Source: Luteibacter aegosomatis
GTDB taxonomy: Bacteria > Pseudomonadota > Gammaproteobacteria > Xanthomonadales > Rhodanobacteraceae
Direction: 5' to 3'
Length of the DNA stretch: 64,000 nt
Assembly (NCBI RefSeq): GCF_023078455.1
Contig: NZ_CP095740.1
Span: forward strand, 4,266,001 to 4,330,000
The notes under the pieces were generated by a model. The model searched no databases and was not told the DNA's origin. It saw only the letters and a program-made list of their open reading frames with translations. Positions within the stretch are counted from its first letter, which is position 1, and every line of letters begins with the position of its first letter. The translations under genes and the position numbers were made by a program. Positions 56,137 through 64,000 of this stretch are shown piece by piece.

Positions 56137-57420
56137 ATGGTAAGCAAGACATGGCAAATCGTGGGCATGCTCGGCATGCTCGTGACTTCGGCGCAGGCGA
56201 CAACGTACGTCAAGCCAACCGACAACGGTCCTTTGGGCGAGATGATTCGCAGCGGCAACGTGGAGGCGCTTCGAGCTCTTCGGCAGCGGAGTACGGACGA
56301 ACTGCTCGGTACTTACCTGGATGCGCTCATCGAGCGCGCCCGATTACACTTCGATGCCTCGTCGAAACTGGCCCGCCAATGCTATGAGAAGGCCCTGCCC
56401 ATCCCCTCGGCGCTGAGTATGGCAGCGGCCTGCGCGGAATTGGCCGCCGGCAATCTTTTCGTACAGGGAGAACATACCAGGCGCGAAAGCTTCGCTCACG
56501 AAGCTAGCCAAGCCCTGTATCCCAGGCTGAACGAGCAGCTGAAACGGTCCGACATCGCGATACATAGCCTCGAACCCATGAGCCAAGCCCTACCCGGGCC
56601 GCTTCCCAGGGTCGTTCGCAAGGCTTCCGACGCCATCGCCTGGGTCCATGACCCGGGCAATGAGGGCCGAGGGCTTTTCGTAAAGATCGGCGGGGAGGGA
56701 ACGTCGGAAGCGACGCTGCTCTTCGATACGGGCACCCAACGCACCGTACTTACGCCCGCAGACGCGAGGTCCCTTGGCGCCACCCGTCGCAGGCCGGCCT
56801 CTGTAGTCGTTACCGATTCCCAGGGCGGTTCACCGATCATCAAGGGCGACATGGCGGTGTTGCCGGTGCTTCATCTCGCCGGAGCGCGGCTGGATAACGT
56901 AGATATCTTCATCGCCGACGTTCCTCGATCGGTGCTAGGACTTGACGTAGTGCTTCGCTCCTACGACGGCCTGCGCATGGATGCCGAGGGTATCGCGCCC
57001 CTGCCGAAAAACATGTGGCCAAATGCATGCCCAAATAGCGCCCTTTACCTGGCCGGCCCGGCCGATGGCGCCGGTATCGGCCTGGTGACGGACGTCGTCG
57101 TGGATGGGCAAACGGGTCGCGCACTTCTCGATACGGGAAATTCAGACATGCTCGATGCCCGCGACCTCAGCCTCCGCTCCGGAGGTCCCGGGGTGGAGAC
57201 CACATCGGTGGCCACCCTCACCGGCCGCCAGGATGTCGTGTTCCAATGGAAACCGGCGACTCTCGGCGTTGCCGGCGGCTCGATCGAAGCGAGGCAGCGC
57301 ATGATCGCCGTCGATCCGCGCTTGGCTCCGCGCATCCTTGGCGCGGGCATCGTCTCGCAGCTCGCCGTGCTGCTCGATTTCAGGAACGATACGTCGTGCT
57401 TGCTGCGGGCCGAACGATGA
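56137..57420 (+). CDS. Periplasmic aspartic protease with two retropepsin-like domains
   Basis: A 427-residue exported protein (signal peptide to about residue 22, TSAQA). Residues 25-140 are helical (TPR-like appearance). Two retropepsin-like units follow. The first has Asp197-Thr-Gly in ATLLFDTGTQRTVL and the flap-end signature SVLGLDVV. The second has Asp332-Thr-Gly in RALLDTGNSDML and RILGAGIVSQLAVLLDF. Each unit supplies one catalytic Asp, so the chain could form an active site by itself, pepsin-like. ATG 56137 is used; a GTG at 56128 is possible. The gene sits directly behind the secreted cargo and overlaps the next gene by 4 bases. A role in cargo processing or turnover is inference. 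Confidence 0.82.
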   Translation: MVSKTWQIVGMLGMLVTSAQATTYVKPTDNGPLGEMIRSGNVEALRALRQRSTDELLGTYLDALIERARLHFDASSKLARQCYEKALPIPSALSMAAACAELAAGNLFVQGEHTRRESFAHEASQALYPRLNEQLKRSDIAIHSLEPMSQALPGPLPRVVRKASDAIAWVHDPGNEGRGLFVKIGGEGTSEATLLFDTGTQRTVLTPADARSLGATRRRPASVVVTDSQGGSPIIKGDMAVLPVLHLAGARLDNVDIFIADVPRSVLGLDVVLRSYDGLRMDAEGIAPLPKNMWPNACPNSALYLAGPADGAGIGLVTDVVVDGQTGRALLDTGNSDMLDARDLSLRSGGPGVETTSVATLTGRQDVVFQWKPATLGVAGGSIEARQRMIAVDPRLAPRILGAGIVSQLAVLLDFRNDTSCLLRAER

Positions 57421-57689
57421 AGACTTTCCGGATGCTATGCCTGTCCTCGGCCGTCGCCCTCGGCGGATGCGCCGGATGGACGGTCGGCCCGGCGACGACG
57501 CCCGACGCCGAGGGGAACGTGCGCGTATCCTGCTCGGAAGCGGGCAGCACGCCTTCGCCCTGCAGTGCGGAAGCGTATCGCGCATGCGGAGGCCCAGCGG
57601 ACATCGTCGGCGCCCCGCAGCCCTTGGTGCTCGGCGACCAGCGATCGCCGCAGTTCTACCAGTATTCCGCGACCTATCACTGCCGCTAG
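57417..57689 (+). CDS. Small lipoprotein with four cysteines, end of the C39 cluster
   Basis: A 90-residue product. Lipobox VALGGC gives acylated Cys18. The mature part has four further Cys (at 39, 49, 57 and 89) that could form two disulfides in the periplasm, and ends YQYSATYHCR. The start overlaps the protease stop (ATGA), so it is translationally coupled. Unknown family. Last gene before convergent mdtC. Being small, membrane-anchored and last in the operon, it could be an immunity or accessory protein; this is a guess. Confidence 0.72.
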   Translation: MKTFRMLCLSSAVALGGCAGWTVGPATTPDAEGNVRVSCSEAGSTPSPCSAEAYRACGGPADIVGAPQPLVLGDQRSPQFYQYSATYHCR

Positions 57690-57696
57690 AGGCCAA

Positions 57697-60600
57697 TCAG
57701 GCCCGCGCAGCCCGCAACGCCTTGCGCTCGCGCCGCCGCGCCTTGCGCGCCTTCCAACGCTCGGAGAGGCAGGCAAATATCACGTAAAGCGCCGGCGTGG
57801 AGAGCAACGTCAGGCTCTGCGAGATCAACAATCCGCCGATCATCGCGATGCCGAGCGGTCGACGCAGTTCCGAGCCCTCGCCCAGGCCGATGGCGATCGG
57901 CAGCGCGGCGAGGATCGCCACCATCGTGGTCATCATGATCGGGCGAAAACGCACGAGGCAGGCCTCGCGGATAGCCTCCTTCGAGGTGAGGCCGCGCTCG
58001 CGCTGCGCCACGAGCGCGAAGTCGATCATCATGATCGCGTTTTTCTTGACGATGCCGATGAGCAGCACCAGCGCGATCATCGCCACCACGGACAGTTCGG
58101 TGTCGGTGATGACCAGCGCGGCCAGCGCGCCGACACCGGCGGCGGGCAGCGTGGAGAGGATGGTCACCGGGTGGATGAGACTCTCGTAGAGCATGCCCAT
58201 CAACAGGTAGACGGTGACGATCGCGGCCAGGATCAGCAGCGGCATGTCGCTCTGCGACTGCTGGAAGCGGCGGAAATCGCCGCCCGCCTCCACGCGGATG
58301 TCGCCGGGCATGCGCATGCCGGCCACCGTCTTCTGGATGATCGCCGTGGCCTCGCCGAGGCTGATGCCTTCGGCCAGGTTGAAGCTCACGTCCATCGTCG
58401 TGTATTGGTCTTCGTGCACGATCTGCGTGGGCGCGAGGCCGGGCTCCTGCTTCGTCACCGCCGAGATGGGCACCATCGCGCCCGAATCGGCTTTCACGTA
58501 AAGCTGGTTGAGCGCTTCGGGCGTGGCCGCCATCTGCGGCAGCGAATTGACGATGACGCGGTACTGGTTGATGTCCGAATAGATGGTGGACACGGCGCGC
58601 TGACCGAACGCGTTGTAGAGCGCGCCGTCGATGGTGCCGACGCCCACGCCCAGGCGCGCGGCGGTGTCGCGGTCGATCGTGAGGTTCTGGCGCAGGCCGG
58701 CGGCGTCGATGTCGCTGCCCACGTCCTTGAGCATCTTGTTCTTCTTCAGCGCGTCGACGAGCCTGGGCAGCCACAGCTGCAACTCGGCCACGTCGTTGCC
58801 CTTGAGCGATACCGAATACTGGCCGCCCTGCGACGAACCGCCGCCACCGCCGGTGGGCAGGTCCTGGATCGGGCGAAGGCGCAGGTTGAGGTCGGGATAG
58901 CGGTTGGCCTTGGCGGAGAGGCGGGCCAACGCGTCGAAGGTGGTGTCCTGGCGGCCGTCGGCCACCGTCTTCAACTCGATGTTGAACGAACCGGTCGAAC
59001 CCGTGCGACTGGTGCCCAGGCGCGAACCGACCGCGCGGACGTCGGGATCGGCGAGCAACATGTCGGTGAGGCGCTTCTGGCGCTCCTTCATTTCGCCGAA
59101 CGACACGGTGGAGCTTGCGTTGGCGCGCGCCGCGATGAGACCGGTGTCCTGCGGGGGGAAGAAACCGCCCTTGACCATGCCGAAGAGGAAGAAGGTGATG
59201 ACCACCAGTCCCAGGGGCGTCAGCGCCATCAACAAGGCATGGCGCAGCGTCCAGTCGAGCGCCCCGCGGTACATGCCGACCATCCGCTCGTGCATGCGTT
59301 CCAGCGCGAGACCCAGCTTCGACTCGGGCTTCTGGTCCTTGTGCGCCCGGAGGAACTGGCCGCACAGCGACGGCGTGAGCGTGAGCGATACCACCGCCGA
59401 TACGACGATGGCCGCGATCAGCGTGACGGTGAACTCCTTGAAGAACATGCCGAAGATGCCGGGTGCAAGCAACAACGGGATGAATACGGCGACGAGCGAG
59501 CCGGTGATCGAGACGATGGTGAAGCCGATCTCGCGCGCGCCGAGAAGCGCCGCCTCGAACCGGGGGATGCCCTCGTCCATGTGCCGGATGACGTTCTCGA
59601 TGACCACGATGGCGTCGTCGACCACGAAGCCGATGGCGATCACCAGGGCGAGCAGCGTGAGGTTGTTGAGCGTGTAGCCGAACGAATACATCACCACGAA
59701 GGCGCCGGCCAGCGACAACGGTACGGCCAGGCCCGCGATCACGGTGGGCGCGAGGCGGCGCAGGAACACCGCCATGGTCATGATGACCATCGCCAGGCTG
59801 ATCAGCAGCGTGGCCTGCACCTCGTGCAGCGAAGCGCGGATGGTGGGCGTGCCGTCGAAGAACGGGTGCAGCTCGGCACCGGCCGGCAGCCAGCTCCGCA
59901 TCGTGGGAATGAGCGCCTTCACCCGATCGACGGTGGCGATGATGTTCGCGTCCGACTTGCGGTACACGTACATCAGGATGCCCGGGTGGCCGTTGAACCA
60001 TGCGGCCTGGTACGCATCCTGCTGGCCGTCGTACACCTTGGCGATGTCGGACAATCGCACCGGCGTGCCGTTCTTGTTGGCGATCACCAGGCGGCCGAAT
60101 TCCTCGGCCGTGTGCAGCGAATCGTTGGCGATGACCGCCATGTCGGTCTGGCCGTCGCTGAGGAAACCCTGCGGCGAGGTGACGTTGGCGGCCGTGAGCG
60201 CGTTGCGCAGCTGGTCGGGCGACAGGCCCATGGCGTTGAGCGCGCGCAGGTTCACGTCGACGCGGATGGCCGGCGTGGCGCTGCCGGCGATGTCCACCGA
60301 GGCGATGCCCTCCTGCTGGCGCAGGCGCTGCGCGAGGATGGAATCGGCCACGTTGTAGAGGGCCGTGGGCGCCATCGTGTCGGAGGTGAGCGCCAGCACG
60401 ATGATGGGATCGTCGTTGGGATTGGCCTTCTGGTACGACGGCGCGTTGAGCAGGCCGGTGGGGAGATCCGGCTGGGCGGCGTTGATCGCCGTCTGCACGT
60501 CGCGCGCCGCCGCATCGATGTTGACCCCGTTCTGGAAGAACAGCAGCACGAAGGTGGAGCCTTCCGAGCTGTTCGAACGCATCTGCTCGATGCCCGGCAC

Positions 60601-60819
60601 CTGGCCCAGGTGGCGTTCCAGCGGTGCCGCCACCGTGGAGGCCATGGTGCCCGCGTCGGCGCCCGACTGCTGCGCGCTGACGAAGATGGCGGGGAACTGG
60701 ATCGCCGGCAGGGCCGCCACGCCGAGCAGCGAGTAGCAGATGATGCCCACGATGAAGATACCGATGGCCAGCAGCGAGGTGCCGATGGGGCGTCGGATGA
60801 AGGGACCGGAAATATTCAT
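57697..60819 (-). CDS. mdtC: Multidrug RND efflux permease, MdtC-type
   Basis: A 1040-residue proton-driven pump subunit, second of a heteromeric MdtB/MdtC pair. MdtC-like N-terminus MNISGPFIRRPIGTSLLAIG, LPAIQFPAIFVSAQQSGADA, APLERHLGQVPGIEQMRSNS, proton-relay GFVVDDAIVVIENVIRHMDEG broken across TM4, LTPSLCGQFL and the second-half IGIVKKNAIMMIDFAL. In E. coli the MdtABC complex exports bile salts and novobiocin-type compounds; substrates here are unknown. The stop is 8 bases from the convergent lipoprotein gene. Separated from mdtB by 129 bases holding a terminator-like hairpin. Confidence 0.92.
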   Translation of the reverse strand: MNISGPFIRRPIGTSLLAIGIFIVGIICYSLLGVAALPAIQFPAIFVSAQQSGADAGTMASTVAAPLERHLGQVPGIEQMRSNSSEGSTFVLLFFQNGVNIDAAARDVQTAINAAQPDLPTGLLNAPSYQKANPNDDPIIVLALTSDTMAPTALYNVADSILAQRLRQQEGIASVDIAGSATPAIRVDVNLRALNAMGLSPDQLRNALTAANVTSPQGFLSDGQTDMAVIANDSLHTAEEFGRLVIANKNGTPVRLSDIAKVYDGQQDAYQAAWFNGHPGILMYVYRKSDANIIATVDRVKALIPTMRSWLPAGAELHPFFDGTPTIRASLHEVQATLLISLAMVIMTMAVFLRRLAPTVIAGLAVPLSLAGAFVVMYSFGYTLNNLTLLALVIAIGFVVDDAIVVIENVIRHMDEGIPRFEAALLGAREIGFTIVSITGSLVAVFIPLLLAPGIFGMFFKEFTVTLIAAIVVSAVVSLTLTPSLCGQFLRAHKDQKPESKLGLALERMHERMVGMYRGALDWTLRHALLMALTPLGLVVITFFLFGMVKGGFFPPQDTGLIAARANASSTVSFGEMKERQKRLTDMLLADPDVRAVGSRLGTSRTGSTGSFNIELKTVADGRQDTTFDALARLSAKANRYPDLNLRLRPIQDLPTGGGGGSSQGGQYSVSLKGNDVAELQLWLPRLVDALKKNKMLKDVGSDIDAAGLRQNLTIDRDTAARLGVGVGTIDGALYNAFGQRAVSTIYSDINQYRVIVNSLPQMAATPEALNQLYVKADSGAMVPISAVTKQEPGLAPTQIVHEDQYTTMDVSFNLAEGISLGEATAIIQKTVAGMRMPGDIRVEAGGDFRRFQQSQSDMPLLILAAIVTVYLLMGMLYESLIHPVTILSTLPAAGVGALAALVITDTELSVVAMIALVLLIGIVKKNAIMMIDFALVAQRERGLTSKEAIREACLVRFRPIMMTTMVAILAALPIAIGLGEGSELRRPLGIAMIGGLLISQSLTLLSTPALYVIFACLSERWKARKARRRERKALRAARA

Positions 60820-60880
60820 GGGGCGAAGCGGGTCATGGGCGGGCGCGCGCGAAATATTCCGTCATCAACGCGCGAGCCGG

Positions 60881-60917
60881 AAAAAGGTTTCGCCGGGCGG
60901 TGTGAACGCCCGGCGAA
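60881..60917 (-). terminator. Terminator-like hairpin between mdtB and mdtC
   Basis: On the minus strand an 11-bp stem TTCGCCGGGCG/CGCCCGGCGAA with a 7-base loop (60917-60889) is followed, after a few bases, by five T (60885-60881). It lies 32 bases past the mdtB stop and about 62 bases before mdtC, inside what is normally one operon. Confidence 0.65.
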
Positions 60918-60948
60918 TGAGGGTTGGACACGGTATCCGGTGAAACCA

Positions 60949-63900
60949 TCAGCTCGCGATTCGCGGCTCGGCCTGGGCCAGGGCGCGTTGTCGCTTGCGC
61001 TCGGCCAGCCAGTCGGAGAACCGCTCCATGTAGAGGTAGATCACCGGCGTCGTGTACAGGGTGACCAGCTGCGACAGCAGCAGGCCGCCCACGATGGACA
61101 CGCCCAGCGGCTTGCGCAGCTCCGAACCGATGCCGTTGCCCAGCGCCAGCGGCAAGGCGCCGAGCAGCGCCGCGGCGGTGGTCATCATGATGGGGCGGAA
61201 GCGCAGCAGGCAGGCGCGGCGGATGGCTTCGGCGGCGTTCATGCCGGTGCGCTTCGCCTCGATGGCGAAGTCGATCATCATGATCGCGTTCTTCTTCACG
61301 ATGCCGATCAGCAGCACGATGCCCACGATGCCGTCGACCGACAGCGTCATGCCGCACATCAGCAAGGCCAGCAGCGCGCCGACACCGGCCGGCGGCAGCG
61401 TGGAGATGATCGTCAGCGGATGGATGTAGCTCTCGTAGAGCACGCCCAGCACGATGTAGATCACGATGATCGAAGCCAGCAGCAGGAGCACCTCGTCACC
61501 CACCGAGGACGAGAACTCCGCGGCCTTGCCGATGAACTGGCCGCGCACCGATGCCGGGAAGTTCAGCTGCTTCTCCACCTCGTGGATGGCATCCACGGCG
61601 GACGACAGCGACTCGCCCTGGGCGAGGTTGAACGAGATGGTGACCGAGGGCAGCTGCTGCAGGTGGCTCACCACCAGCGGCGCCGAGGTGACCTTGGCGC
61701 TGGCCAGCGAGGCGATGGGGATGGTGCCGCCCGAGCCGACCTGGAAGCCCACGTTGCCGGTGTTGCCGATGCCCGCCGGCGTGGCCGAGTTGCTCGAGGC
61801 GAGCTGGCCGAAGCTGGTGGCGTTGGAGCCGGTGAGCGCGCCGTTGCCGTTGCCGCGCACGGTGAGCTTGTTGAGCAGGTCCTTGCTGGTGCGGAATTCC
61901 GGCGCCACCTCCAGCACCACGCGGTACTGGTTCAGCTGGGTGAAGATCGTGGAGATCTGGCGCTGGCCGAATGCATCGTAGAGCGTGTCGTCGATGGTCT
62001 GCACCGGCACGCCCAGGCGGCTGGCGCTGTCGCGATCGATGGTGAGCTTGAGCGCGGTGCCCTGGTCGGCGAGGTTGTTGTCGACGTCGGCCAGCTCCTT
62101 GCGCTTGCGCAGCGCCGAGGTCATCTGTTGCGCGTAGCCCGCCAGCTCGGTGCTGTTCACGTCGGACAGCGAGTACTGGTATTCGGTGGCGGACACCTGG
62201 CTGTCGAGCGTGACGTCCTGCACCGGCTTCAGGTACAGCGCCACGCCGGCGATCTGCGAGGCCGCGCGTTGCAGGCGCGGCAGCACCTCGTCGAGGCTGT
62301 CGCGGTCGCTGCGATTCTTCAGCACCAGCGAAATCTGGCCCTGGTTGAGCGTGGGATTGACCGAGCCCGCGCCGATGAAGGCGGCCACGCCGGACACGGC
62401 AGGGTCCTTCGCCAGCGCATCGGCCACGGCCTTGGTGCGCACTTCCATCTGCGGGAAGGCCACGTTCTGGTCGGCCTGCACCACGGCGGTGATGAGGCCG
62501 GTGTCCTGCTCGGGCAGCAGGCCCTTGGGGATCACGATATAGAGCACGACGGTGAGCGCCACCGTGAGCGCGGCGATCAGCATCGTGAACGGACGGTGGT
62601 CGAGCACCCAGTCGAGGCTGCGGCCATAACCTTCGACGATGCGCGACCACGTGGTGGGCTTGCCCGCGGCGATGGCGTGCTCGTGGGCGTCCTCGGCCTC
62701 GGGCAGTTCGTCGGCCTTGAGCAGGTAGGCGCACATCATCGGGGTGAGGGTCAGCGAGACCAGCATCGAGATCGCGACGGCGATCGTCAGCACCCAGGCG
62801 AATTCGTGGAACAGGCGGCCGGTGACGCCGGGCATCAGCAGCAGCGGCAGGAACACGGCGATGAGCGACACGGTGAGGGAGAGCACCGTGAAGCCGATTT
62901 CCTTCGCGCCGATCTCGGCGGCCGTCTTGCCGTCGTGGCCCTGCTCGATGTAGCGGACGATGTTCTCGATCATCACGATCGCGTCGTCGACCACGAAACC
63001 CGTGGCCACCGCCAGCGCCATCAGCGAGAGGTTGTCGAGCGACATGTTGGCGAAGGCCATCACGCCGAAGGTGCCCATCAGCGACAGCGGCACGGCCACC
63101 GACGGAATCACGGTGGCCCACAGGCGGCGCAGGAAGACGAAGATCACCGCCACCACGAGGCAGATGGTGAGGATCAGGGTGAACTGGACGTCTTCCACCG
63201 AGGCGCGGATGGTGATCGTGCGGTCGGCGAACACGTCCAGGTGCACGTCGGCCGGCAGCACCTTCTGCAGGTCGGGTAGGGTCTGGCGGATCTGCTGCAC
63301 GGTCTGCACGATGTTCGCGCCGGGCTGTCGGCGGATGTCGAGCAGCACGGCGGACTTGCCGTTGGCCCAGGCGGCGAGCTGGTCGTTCTCGACGCCGTCG
63401 ACCACGTTGGCCACGTCGGACAGGCGCACCGGGGCGCCGTTCTTGTAGCTGATGATCGTGCCCTTGTACGCGGCCGCGTCTTCGAGCTGGTCGTTGGTGC
63501 CGATGCTGTAGGACTGCGTCTTGCCGTTCAACGTACCCTTGGGCGCGTTGACGTTGGCCTGGGTGAGCGAGCTGCGCACGTCTTCGAGCGTGAGGCCGAG
63601 GTTGGCCAGCTGCGCCGGATTGACCTGGATGCGCACGGCCGGGCGCACGTTGCCGGCGATGGAGACCAGGCCCACGCCTTCCACCTGGGCGAGCTTCTGC
63701 GCGAGGATCGAGTCCGCGTAGTTGTTCACGTCGCGCAGCGGCAGGCTCTCGGACGTGAGCATCAGCGTCATGATCGGCGCGTCGGCCGGGTTCACGCGGT
63801 TGTAGACCGGCGGATACGGCAGGTTGTTGGGCAGCGTGCCGCGCGCCTGGTTGATCGCCGCCTGCACGTCCTGCGCGGCGATGTCGATGTCGCGATCCAT

Positions 63901-64000
63901 GTTGAACTGCAGCACGATCGTCGACAGGCCGGCCGACGAATCGGAACTCATCATCGACAGGCCGGAGATCTGGCCGAAATTGCGCTCCAGCGGCGTGGTG
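60949..64000 (-). CDS. mdtB: Multidrug RND efflux permease, MdtB-type (N-terminus outside window)
   Basis: The frame is open to the window edge, lacking roughly the first 70 residues of the family. Motifs track E. coli MdtB closely: TTPLERNFGQISGLSMM at the edge, PPVYNRVNPADAPIMTLMLTS, VGLVSIAGNVRPAVR, ANVNAPKGTLNG, TGFVVDDAIVMIEN at the proton relay, IPKGLLPEQDTGLI, IGIVKKNAIMMIDFAIEA and FTTPVIYL-like LYTTPVIYLYMERF. A low-complexity insert rich in Gly, Asn and Ser (coded near 61740-61855) sits in the second periplasmic region and is absent from E. coli MdtB. The adaptor mdtA is expected beyond 64000. Confidence 0.92.
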   Translation of the reverse strand, partial: TTPLERNFGQISGLSMMSSDSSAGLSTIVLQFNMDRDIDIAAQDVQAAINQARGTLPNNLPYPPVYNRVNPADAPIMTLMLTSESLPLRDVNNYADSILAQKLAQVEGVGLVSIAGNVRPAVRIQVNPAQLANLGLTLEDVRSSLTQANVNAPKGTLNGKTQSYSIGTNDQLEDAAAYKGTIISYKNGAPVRLSDVANVVDGVENDQLAAWANGKSAVLLDIRRQPGANIVQTVQQIRQTLPDLQKVLPADVHLDVFADRTITIRASVEDVQFTLILTICLVVAVIFVFLRRLWATVIPSVAVPLSLMGTFGVMAFANMSLDNLSLMALAVATGFVVDDAIVMIENIVRYIEQGHDGKTAAEIGAKEIGFTVLSLTVSLIAVFLPLLLMPGVTGRLFHEFAWVLTIAVAISMLVSLTLTPMMCAYLLKADELPEAEDAHEHAIAAGKPTTWSRIVEGYGRSLDWVLDHRPFTMLIAALTVALTVVLYIVIPKGLLPEQDTGLITAVVQADQNVAFPQMEVRTKAVADALAKDPAVSGVAAFIGAGSVNPTLNQGQISLVLKNRSDRDSLDEVLPRLQRAASQIAGVALYLKPVQDVTLDSQVSATEYQYSLSDVNSTELAGYAQQMTSALRKRKELADVDNNLADQGTALKLTIDRDSASRLGVPVQTIDDTLYDAFGQRQISTIFTQLNQYRVVLEVAPEFRTSKDLLNKLTVRGNGNGALTGSNATSFGQLASSNSATPAGIGNTGNVGFQVGSGGTIPIASLASAKVTSAPLVVSHLQQLPSVTISFNLAQGESLSSAVDAIHEVEKQLNFPASVRGQFIGKAAEFSSSVGDEVLLLLASIIVIYIVLGVLYESYIHPLTIISTLPPAGVGALLALLMCGMTLSVDGIVGIVLLIGIVKKNAIMMIDFAIEAKRTGMNAAEAIRRACLLRFRPIMMTTAAALLGALPLALGNGIGSELRKPLGVSIVGGLLLSQLVTLYTTPVIYLYMERFSDWLAERKRQRALAQAEPRIAS

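Noticed and set aside
57565..63279. A 1904-codon open frame on the plus strand opposite mdtB and mdtC
   Set aside because: It is antisense to two well-conserved RND genes, its translation is His/Arg/Asp-rich with no domain, and long antisense frames are expected in GC-rich coding DNA.

Overview
The window is GC-rich (by eye about two thirds G+C) and fully bacterial. Oar-type TonB-dependent receptors, a short AMP nucleosidase, a monomeric NADP isocitrate dehydrogenase, paired MdtB/MdtC-type RND pumps, a YadA-like trimeric adhesin and REP-type palindromes point to a gammaproteobacterium of the Xanthomonadales, most like Rhodanobacteraceae (Luteibacter or Dyella relatives). The placement is inferred from gene content and style, not from a marker gene. 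I saw no rRNA or tRNA genes, CRISPR array, transposase or phage genes.

Layout. 1-3045 (-): N-terminal 1015 codons of a giant trimeric autotransporter adhesin. 3229-7712 (-): a secretion locus with a PA-domain metalloprotease, a coupled small secreted protein and a subtilisin-like protease; the two proteases share a C-terminal PPC-type domain. 8047-10513: tatD and a CPA1 Na+/H+ antiporter, convergent. 11008-17641 (+): two tandem Oar-like TonB-dependent receptors, each with its own terminator. 17749-20565: AMP nucleosidase, DegV and DUF4124 genes bracketed by two copies of a REP-doublet repeat. 20600-24285: a YegD-like Hsp70, a porin and a lipoprotein. 24365-32495 (-): a tripartite RND efflux operon preceded on the same strand by an OmpR-type response regulator and histidine kinase. 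32607-39198: an SDR, a lone ABC ATPase, a small lipoprotein, SppA, a MATE pump and a DUF3667 membrane protein. 39199-39559: an AT-rich region with inverted DnaA boxes ahead of priA. 39560-42781: priA and transaldolase. 42884-46597: coniferyl-aldehyde-type dehydrogenase, LysR regulator, a divergent 62-codon gene and an aldo/keto reductase. 46706-49277: two paralogous secreted GDSL esterases. 49333-51561 (-): monomeric isocitrate dehydrogenase. 57697-64000 (-): mdtC and most of mdtB.

The most interesting block is 51794-57689 (+). It holds five closely spaced genes: an HlyD-type adaptor, a C39-peptidase ABC exporter, a 257-residue protein with a textbook double-glycine leader and a Gly/Pro-rich linker, a periplasmic protein with two retropepsin-like DTG domains, and a small cysteine-containing lipoprotein overlapping it by 4 bases. 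It reads as a self-contained type I secretion system for a large, cysteine-free protein, with a dedicated aspartic protease and a possible immunity or accessory lipoprotein. I recognise the exporter families but not the cargo, the lipoprotein, or a described system with this composition.

The rest of the window is mostly envelope biology (secretion, outer-membrane uptake, efflux, membrane quality control) mixed with housekeeping metabolism.
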